Assembly (NCBI GenBank): GCA_026988445.1
Contig: JALSLF010000027.1
Location: forward strand, 1 to 5,108
Reading direction: 5' to 3'
Length of the DNA stretch: 5,108 bases
DNA from: Bacteroidales bacterium
Lineage (GTDB): Bacteria > Bacteroidota > Bacteroidia > Bacteroidales > NBLH01
In this document: piece by piece, positions 1 to 5,108 of the stretch
Position numbering within the stretch: the first letter of the stretch is position 1
Layout: every line of letters starts with the position of its first letter
Made by a program: the position numbers and the translations under genes
The notes under the pieces: model-generated
The model's input: only the letters and a program-made list of their open reading frames with translations
The model's database searches: none
What the model was told of the DNA's origin: nothing

Positions 1-1189
1 TTTTGTACGTATTAATTTCAACCAAAGCATCTTCTACTTCACTAAAAGCGGTTAGTACTGTCTTTTCATAGCTTAAAAGCATTTGCTTTGTTCGTTCGCG
101 TTCCACATCAACCCTGCGTTTGTTTTTGTTAAAATTGAATAATGGTCCGAGCATTTGCCCTCCAACCGACCATATTAATCCATCGGCAGAGCTTAATGTA
201 CTTAATTCGTTACTGCCCAAACCAAACAATGCTGTAAGACTAAATGAAGGGAAACGCATAGCTTGCGCCACACCGATTTGTGCATTTTGAGCAGCTAAAA
301 CTTGTTCCGCTTCGCGAATATCGGGTCGCCTTTCAAGTAATTGAGACGGCAAACCGGGTGGAATTTCCGGTGGAATAATTTGTTCGGTTAATTTTTTATC
401 TGTATCGATTTTCCCAGGATTTTCGCCAATTAAAATATGCAAAATATATTCTGTTTTTTTAATTAAACGTTGGTATAAATAAACAGCAGCTTCGGCTTGT
501 GCCTCTTGAATTTGGGCTTGATTAAGATCAATTTCGGGAACAATACCTTTTTCAAAGCGGGCAGTTATAATACCTAAATATTCTTTACGCGATTTGTAGG
601 TTTTTTTTGAAATATCATATCTTGCCTTATAATCTAATAATAAAAAATAATTACTGATTACATCTGATATTAAACTAATCATTATTTTTTGTTTACTGTA
701 CTCGGTAGCTAAAAGCGAAGCTTTTGCCGATTCTGTTGCTCGTCTCACTTTACCCCAAAAATCAATTTCCCAAGAAACAACCGGAGCAATTGAAAAGCGG
801 TTCAAAGCTTCGTCTGTTGTACCCAATAAATTCATTTTTGATCTTTTTGCTTCGGCAGATATATCAACTTTTGGATATAAATCGGCTTTTACATATCCTA
901 AATTAGCACGTGCTTCGTCTAAGCGCGATATAGCTATTAAATAATCCTGATTGTTATTAACTGCTTTTTGAATAAGATGCTGCAAACTACTGTCTTGAAA
1001 TAATTCCCACCATGCAAGATTCATAATAGAATCATTGTATAAGCTATCATAAACTATTGTATCACCTTTTAAACTATCGTTTAAAAATGCGGCAGGATTG
1101 TTCAAAACCGGCTTTTTAAAGTTCGGCCCCATTTTACAACTTGCCGTAAGCAGCAGTAATAAAATTACCAGATATATTAGTTTTTTCAT
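1..1189 (-). CDS. RND efflux outer-membrane factor lipoprotein, OprM/NodT (TolC-like) family, 3'-truncated by window edge
   Basis: Outer-membrane channel subunit of a tripartite RND pump; the family forms trimeric beta-barrels with a long periplasmic alpha-helical tunnel that docks onto the adaptor. The frame is open from the ATG at 1189-1187 to the window edge (last full codon 4-2), giving 396 residues with no stop. The family is usually about 460-480 residues, so roughly 70-90 C-terminal residues are missing. Seen in the sequence: a lipoprotein signal peptide (MKKLIYLVILLLLLTAS then Cys18, with a loose lipobox LTASC), followed directly by the family hallmark GPNFKKP. The first OEP repeat includes WWELFQD and SWEIDFWGKVRRA (residues 139-151). 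The second repeat starts with PPGLPSQLLERRPDIREAE (277-295) and continues through IGVAQAMRFPSFSLTALFG to AFSEVEDALVEINTYK at the edge. The start is fixed by the signal peptide. It begins 5 nt after the permease stop, as the last visible gene of the operon. Family assignment is very secure; the substrate is not readable. Confidence 0.96.
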   Translation of the reverse strand, partial: MKKLIYLVILLLLLTASCKMGPNFKKPVLNNPAAFLNDSLKGDTIVYDSLYNDSIMNLAWWELFQDSSLQHLIQKAVNNNQDYLIAISRLDEARANLGYVKADLYPKVDISAEAKRSKMNLLGTTDEALNRFSIAPVVSWEIDFWGKVRRATESAKASLLATEYSKQKIMISLISDVISNYFLLLDYKARYDISKKTYKSRKEYLGIITARFEKGIVPEIDLNQAQIQEAQAEAAVYLYQRLIKKTEYILHILIGENPGKIDTDKKLTEQIIPPEIPPGLPSQLLERRPDIREAEQVLAAQNAQIGVAQAMRFPSFSLTALFGLGSNELSTLSSADGLIWSVGGQMLGPLFNFNKNKRRVDVERERTKQMLLSYEKTVLTAFSEVEDALVEINTYK

Positions 1190-1194
1190 TTTTT
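1190..1194 (-). other. 5-nt permease-OMF junction, A-rich, no Shine-Dalgarno
   Basis: On the coding strand the permease stop TAA is followed by five A residues and then the ATG of the outer-membrane factor (AAAAGTTAAAAAAAATGAAA). There is no GGAG-like ribosome binding site. An A-rich stretch directly before the start is a common initiation context in Bacteroidota. The spacing leaves no space for an independent promoter, so coupled expression is likely. Confidence 0.75.
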
Positions 1195-4100
1195 TTAACT
1201 TTTTATAGTAGATTGCTTTATTTCGGCATCTCTTTTTTGTTCGTATTTGAATAATTTACCAATAGCTACAAAAAGCATAGGATAAAGAAAAACACCCAAC
1301 AATGTAGCCAAGGACATTCCACCCAGCAAGGTCATTCCCATTACCTTACGTGCTTCGGCACCCGAGCCGCTGGCAATAACCAAAGGGAAAATCCCCAAAA
1401 TAAATGAAAATGCAGTCATCAAAATAGGTCTGAAACGCGATTTAGCAGCTTTAATGGCGGCATCAAACAGACTTAAACCTTTTTTAAATTCATCATTGGC
1501 AAATTCAACAATTAAAATGGCATTTTTGGCTGCCATTCCTATTAACATCACAAAAGAAACTTGTGCGAAAATATTATTTTCAAAAGTAGTACTTCCCAAA
1601 CGAGCCAACCATAAAGCCAGTAAGGCTCCAAAAATAGCAAAAGGCGTACCCAATAAAATACTTAATGGTAAAGACCAGCTTTCGTATTGAGCAGCCAATA
1701 TCAAAAATACAAAAACCAAAGAAAAGGTCAGAATCATGGCGAGTGAGCCCGAGGCTTTTTTCTCCTGAAAGGACATGGCATTCCATGAATATCCCATATC
1801 GGCAGGTAAGACCTCGGAAGCTACCTCCTCTAAAGCCTCCATTGCTTCGGCTGATGTATAACCCGGCGCCGGAGTTCCCGTAACTTCGGCAGAACGGTAT
1901 AAATTAAAACGGGTAGTATATTCAGGTCCCGTAATATTTTTTACATCAACCAGTGTAGCCAAAGGCACCATAGCTCCATCTTTATTTTTGATAAAAAAGT
2001 TATTAATATCTGAAACTTTATTCCGGTATTGGGGTTCGGCTTGAATATAGGTCTTATATAGACGACCAAATCGAGTAAAGTCATTCACGTATGCACCTCC
2101 CATAAAAGCACCAACCGTTGAATATAAATCGTTGAGCTTAATGCCTAATTTTAATGCTTTTTCTTTATCTACATCCATATACCTTTGCGGAACTGTTGCC
2201 GTAAATGTAGAAAATGCACGAGCAATTTCAGGACGTGCACTTGCAGCTTTTATGAATTTTATCAAATTTTCCGCAAGATATTGGGGTGTATTTCCGCCTT
2301 TATCTTGCAGCATGATGCTAAAACCAGAACCATTTCCCAAACCGGGTATCGCCGGCGGGCCAAAAGCAAAAGCATCAGCATCTTTTATTGCTCCGGCTAA
2401 TTGAATATTTATATCCTGAATAATTTCTTTTGCCGTTTTTTCCCTTTCGTCCCAAGGTTTTAAGCTGGCAAAAATAAAACCGGTATTTGTGGACATAGCA
2501 CCCGAAAGCATTGAATAACCCGTAGAATTAGTTACGTATTTAATATCCGGATGTTCTTTCATTATTTTCTCAATTTTTTTTGCCACTACATCCGAACGTT
2601 GTAAAGATGCAGCATCCGGTAATTGGTAGTTTACAAAAAAGTAGCCCATATCTTCTTCGGGGATAAAACCGCCGGGCACCATTTTCCCGAATAAGCCTGC
2701 AGCTATGCTTATAATCACAATAAAAATGGCACTTCGTTTTAACTTACGGGTTACCACATTGGTAAAACTCATATATGAATCGGTAGAGCGTCCCATCCAA
2801 TTATTAAATTTCCCGAAAAAATTACCGAGCAGACCTTTATATTTAACCGGCTTTTTTAATAATATAGAGCAAAGAGCAGGACTTAATGAGAGCGCATTTA
2901 TTGAAGATACAATTACCGAAACGGCTATAGTTATCGCAAATTGTTGATAAAGCCTTCCGGTGATACCCGCCATTCCGGCAACGGGAATAAACACGGCTAC
3001 GAGAACTAAAGTAGTTGCGATAACCGGTGCTGTAACTTTACGCATGGCATCCAAGGTAGCTTCTTTAGCACTCATTCCGTTTTCAATATTTACTTGTACA
3101 GCTTCAACTACAACAATTGCATCATCAACTACAATACCTATTGCTAAAACCAAACCAAGTAATGAAAGTACATTAATCGTAAAACCCAATATTGGAAAAA
3201 ATATAAATGCTCCAATTAGCGAAACCGGAATTGCAATTGTAGGTATTAAAGTAGCCCGCCAATCTTGTATAAAAATAAATACTACAAGAATTACCAGAAA
3301 GAGTGCTTCAAACAGGGTAATTACAATATCTTTAATTCCTGCAGTAATAGGTGCAACAGTATCCATGGAAACGGTATATTTTACCGATTCGGGAAAATTG
3401 TGCTTTAAACGCTCCATTTCTTCAATCACTTTTTCTTTCAATTCCACAGCATTAGAACCGGGAGCTTGATATAATGCTATGATTGAGCAAGTTTCGCCAT
3501 TAAAACGTGTGAAAGCGCTGTATGTTTCTACTCCAAGATTTATGCTGGCAATATCTTTTAATTTAACTTGAGCTCCGTTTGGCTCGGTACGTATCACAAT
3601 TTCCCCAAAAGCTTCGGGTGAATTAAAACGTTCCGGCATACGTACGGTATAGGTAAACTCTGTTCCCGCAGGAGCCGGTTCAGCACCAAACTTACCACCG
3701 GGAACTAATACATTTTGTTCATTAATGGCATTTATAATCTCCGGTACGGTAATTCCCATTTGCGAAAGGCGGTCCGGCTTAATCCATATCCGCATAGAAT
3801 ACTCCGAAGCTCCTAAAACATTAACACTCCCGACACCCCTTATTCGCGCCAACTGATCACTAATATGAATCAATGCATAATTTCCCAAGAAATTTTGATC
3901 GTATCTACCGTCCGAAGTTAAAGTAATAAGCATTAATGTGCTTGGTAAAGATTTTTCGGTAGTTACCCCTAATTTAGTAACTGCCGCAGGTAATTTTGCC
4001 GAAGCCGCCGATACACGGTTTTGCGTAAGTACGGTATTCATATCCGGGTCGGTACCCACTTCAAAAGAAACCTGAATATTCATGGTGCCATCGTTGGCAT

Positions 4101-4356
4101 TTGTGGATTTCATATAAATCATATTGTCCACACCATTGATTTTTTGTTCTAAAGGAGTAGCAACCGACTCTTCAACATTTAAAGCATTTGCACCGGTATA
4201 TGCAGCTCTAACTTGAACAATCGGGGGGGTAAGATTTGGGTATTGCTCAATAGGTAAACCCAATAAACTGATTAAGCCGACAATTACAATTATTATGGCA
4301 ATCACCATCGCCACAATGGGTCTGTGGACAAAAAAATTCCCTTTCTTTTCTTCCAT
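1195..4356 (-). CDS. RND multidrug efflux permease, HAE1 family (AcrB/MexB-like)
   Basis: Inner-membrane proton/drug antiporter, by family a homotrimer and the energised part of the tripartite pump. It is complete at 1053 residues, close to AcrB (about 1049). The ATG follows the adaptor stop by 3 nt, and the N-terminus (GNFFVHRPIVAMVIA) matches the usual RND start. Predicted layout: TM1 about 10-32, porter loop 1 about 33-340, TM2-6 about 342-497, TM7 about 541-559, porter loop 2 about 560-870, TM8-12 about 873-1036, short charged tail. Recognisable blocks are LPIEQYPN, GIVVDDAIVVVEAV in TM4, YVNDFTRFGR, MSFQEK, MAAKNAILIVEFA in TM10 and RFRPILMTAFSFILG. The proton-relay residues equivalent to AcrB D407, D408, K940, R971 and T978 are D411, D412, K944, R974 and T981, so it should be active. 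The porter loops align with drug (HAE1) pumps; I see no reason to call it a CusA-type metal pump. Several hydrophobic-trap phenylalanines of AcrB are replaced (see findings), so the substrate remains open. No frameshift or internal stop. Confidence 0.98.
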   Translation of the reverse strand: MEEKKGNFFVHRPIVAMVIAIIIVIVGLISLLGLPIEQYPNLTPPIVQVRAAYTGANALNVEESVATPLEQKINGVDNMIYMKSTNANDGTMNIQVSFEVGTDPDMNTVLTQNRVSAASAKLPAAVTKLGVTTEKSLPSTLMLITLTSDGRYDQNFLGNYALIHISDQLARIRGVGSVNVLGASEYSMRIWIKPDRLSQMGITVPEIINAINEQNVLVPGGKFGAEPAPAGTEFTYTVRMPERFNSPEAFGEIVIRTEPNGAQVKLKDIASINLGVETYSAFTRFNGETCSIIALYQAPGSNAVELKEKVIEEMERLKHNFPESVKYTVSMDTVAPITAGIKDIVITLFEALFLVILVVFIFIQDWRATLIPTIAIPVSLIGAFIFFPILGFTINVLSLLGLVLAIGIVVDDAIVVVEAVQVNIENGMSAKEATLDAMRKVTAPVIATTLVLVAVFIPVAGMAGITGRLYQQFAITIAVSVIVSSINALSLSPALCSILLKKPVKYKGLLGNFFGKFNNWMGRSTDSYMSFTNVVTRKLKRSAIFIVIISIAAGLFGKMVPGGFIPEEDMGYFFVNYQLPDAASLQRSDVVAKKIEKIMKEHPDIKYVTNSTGYSMLSGAMSTNTGFIFASLKPWDEREKTAKEIIQDINIQLAGAIKDADAFAFGPPAIPGLGNGSGFSIMLQDKGGNTPQYLAENLIKFIKAASARPEIARAFSTFTATVPQRYMDVDKEKALKLGIKLNDLYSTVGAFMGGAYVNDFTRFGRLYKTYIQAEPQYRNKVSDINNFFIKNKDGAMVPLATLVDVKNITGPEYTTRFNLYRSAEVTGTPAPGYTSAEAMEALEEVASEVLPADMGYSWNAMSFQEKKASGSLAMILTFSLVFVFLILAAQYESWSLPLSILLGTPFAIFGALLALWLARLGSTTFENNIFAQVSFVMLIGMAAKNAILIVEFANDEFKKGLSLFDAAIKAAKSRFRPILMTAFSFILGIFPLVIASGSGAEARKVMGMTLLGGMSLATLLGVFLYPMLFVAIGKLFKYEQKRDAEIKQSTIKS
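4223..4229 (-). repeat. C7 mononucleotide tract in permease codons 43-45
   Basis: The coding strand reads ACC CCC CCG (Thr43-Pro44-Pro45), giving seven consecutive C residues in otherwise AT-rich DNA, close to the start of the permease gene. The frame is intact with seven. It encodes the conserved Pro-rich segment after YPN in the first porter loop. It may simply reflect the Thr-Pro-Pro codons. Confidence 0.9.
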
Positions 4357-4359
4357 AGC
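4357..4359 (-). other. 3-nt adaptor-permease junction without Shine-Dalgarno
   Basis: On the coding strand the junction reads TAAGCTATG: the adaptor stop, three bases, then the permease start. The preceding bases (CAAATAAATAAGCT) contain no purine-rich GGAG-like element. Translation of the permease is therefore likely coupled to the adaptor, or relies on the A/T-rich leader that is usual in Bacteroidota. There is no room for a promoter or a terminator, which supports co-transcription. Confidence 0.8.
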
Positions 4360-5108
4360 TTATTTATTTGGTGATTGACTTTTGAATTCAACAATTTCAG
4401 GACTCACTAACATGCCGGGTATTACTTTTTGTATCCCTTCAAAAACAACTTTATCATCGGCATTTAAGCCTGAAGAAACTACATAATAATCTTGATAAAA
4501 ACCGGAAACATCAATTTGGCGGTTTTCTACTTTATTTTCTTGATTAACTATATATACCGAATATTTTCCTTGTAACTCGCGTACACATCTTTGAGGAACT
4601 ATTAGCGCACTATCGGCAATTTCAACCAAAGCTTTAACTTTTGCATACTGACCCGGACGTACTAAACGCTTGGGGTTAGGAAAAGATGCCTGTAATAGAA
4701 TAGCTCCGGTTTTTGGATCTACATTTCGGTTGATAAAATTTATTTTTCCTTTAAAATCATGAACTGAACCATCAGCAAGTATTAGCTCTAAGGTGCTTCC
4801 TTTATCATATTTTTTTGCCTTGTCTTGATTAATACTTCTAAAAAAGCGCAAATATTCCGCTTCGGTAATAAAAAACTCTACTAAAATAGTATCAATCCGT
4901 GAAACCGTATTTAATATAACCGGATTTGGACTTCTTCCTACGTATTCTCCTTCTTTAGCATTCGATTTTCCGATTAAACCGGAAATAGGCGACTTTATAC
5001 GTGTATAGCCCAGATTGATTTTAGTAAGTCGCAAATTTGCTTCGGCAGCTTCAACTGATGCTTGGGCGGCTTCGTATTCTGCTTGTGCAGCATCTAAATC
5101 GCTTTGAC
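4360..5108 (-). CDS. RND efflux periplasmic adaptor (membrane fusion protein, AcrA/MexA family), 5'-truncated by window edge
   Basis: Adaptor that links the permease to the outer-membrane channel. The frame is open to the right edge (first full codon 5106-5104) and ends with TAA at 4362-4360, giving 248 visible residues. Family members are about 370-400 long, so some 130-150 N-terminal residues, including the signal peptide and first hairpin helix, lie outside. Numbering from the first visible codon: residues 1-32 are the second helix of the coiled-coil hairpin (Ala/Glu/Gln-rich, e.g. AAQAEYEAAQASVEAAEANL). Residues 33-57 are the closing half of the lipoyl domain (LGYTRIKSPISGLIG, then EGEYVG). 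About 68-165 is the beta-barrel domain, with the typical NRNVDPKTGAILLQASFPNP and RPGQY (150-154). About 166-240 is the membrane-proximal domain starting at ALIVPQRCV. A TTG at 5034-5032 could be mistaken for a start, but it codes for Leu25 inside the hairpin helix. It lies upstream of and almost touches the permease gene, consistent with one operon. Confidence 0.96.
   Translation of the reverse strand, partial: QSDLDAAQAEYEAAQASVEAAEANLRLTKINLGYTRIKSPISGLIGKSNAKEGEYVGRSPNPVILNTVSRIDTILVEFFITEAEYLRFFRSINQDKAKKYDKGSTLELILADGSVHDFKGKINFINRNVDPKTGAILLQASFPNPKRLVRPGQYAKVKALVEIADSALIVPQRCVRELQGKYSVYIVNQENKVENRQIDVSGFYQDYYVVSSGLNADDKVVFEGIQKVIPGMLVSPEIVEFKSQSPNK

Noticed and set aside
724..906. Open frame of 60 codons on the plus strand
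   Set aside because: It is antisense to the outer-membrane factor, within its first OEP repeat, and has no homology I recognise or independent start signal.
1181..1196. T-rich run on the plus strand (two T tracts around CAT) resembling a terminator tail
   Set aside because: There is no GC-rich hairpin before it and no plus-strand gene to terminate. On the coding strand it is the A-rich start region and the first Lys codons of the outer-membrane factor.
1580..1786. Open frame of 68 codons on the minus strand inside the permease
   Set aside because: It is in another frame of the strongly conserved TM8-TM10 coding region, and its product matches nothing recognisable.
2960..3469. Open frame of 169 codons on the plus strand
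   Set aside because: It lies wholly antisense to the TM2-TM6 region of the permease. Its product is a low-complexity Thr/Ile/Ser/Ala-rich sequence mirroring the membrane-segment codons of the permease, with no recognisable domain.
1195..4356. Heavy-metal (CusA/CzcA, HME) type permease as an alternative
   Set aside because: The TM4 block GIVVDDAIVVVEAV, the porter blocks YVNDFTRFGR and MSFQEK, and TM10 AAKNAILIVEFA align with HAE1 drug pumps. I see no metal-site arrangement typical of HME members.
301..5050. Recurrent short word GCTTCGGC / GCCGAAGC scattered through the window
   Set aside because: Where checked, the copies fall in coding frames and mostly reflect preferred Ala and Glu codons (GCC GAA GC). 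Spacing is irregular and there is no palindromic or flanking structure, so they are codon usage and not a repeat family.

Overview
The window lies inside a single tripartite RND-type multidrug efflux operon, read entirely on the minus strand. In transcription order it holds the C-terminal part of a periplasmic adaptor (membrane fusion protein; 5' end outside the window), a complete 1053-residue inner-membrane RND permease of the HAE1 (AcrB/MexB) family, and most of an outer-membrane factor lipoprotein of the OprM/NodT family (3' end outside the window). No RNA gene, mobile element, CRISPR array or plus-strand gene could be supported.

The DNA is AT-rich and the genes are almost contiguous, with 3 nt between adaptor and permease and 5 nt between permease and outer-membrane factor. 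Neither internal start has a Shine-Dalgarno sequence; both are preceded by A/T-rich DNA. This, the lipoprotein form of the outer-membrane factor and the adaptor-permease-OMF gene order suggest a member of the Bacteroidota. That assignment is an inference from style and not a species identification.

Layout on the + strand coordinates: 1-1189 outer-membrane factor (396 complete codons, no stop reached); 1195-4356 permease; 4360-5108 adaptor (248 codons plus stop, open to the right edge). The operon promoter, any regulator and the adaptor's signal peptide lie beyond 5108. There is no gene-free stretch longer than 5 nt.

By family knowledge the three products form one machine. The trimeric permease takes up substrates from the periplasm and outer membrane leaflet and exchanges them for protons. 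The adaptor bridges it to the trimeric outer-membrane channel, which discharges substrates outside the cell. The proton-relay residues of the permease are all present. Most phenylalanines of the AcrB hydrophobic drug trap are replaced, so the substrate range should not be copied from AcrB. This is otherwise an ordinary, intact efflux operon, and I found no convincing evidence of an undescribed system. The observations worth a second look are the altered binding pocket and a C7 tract near the start of the permease gene.
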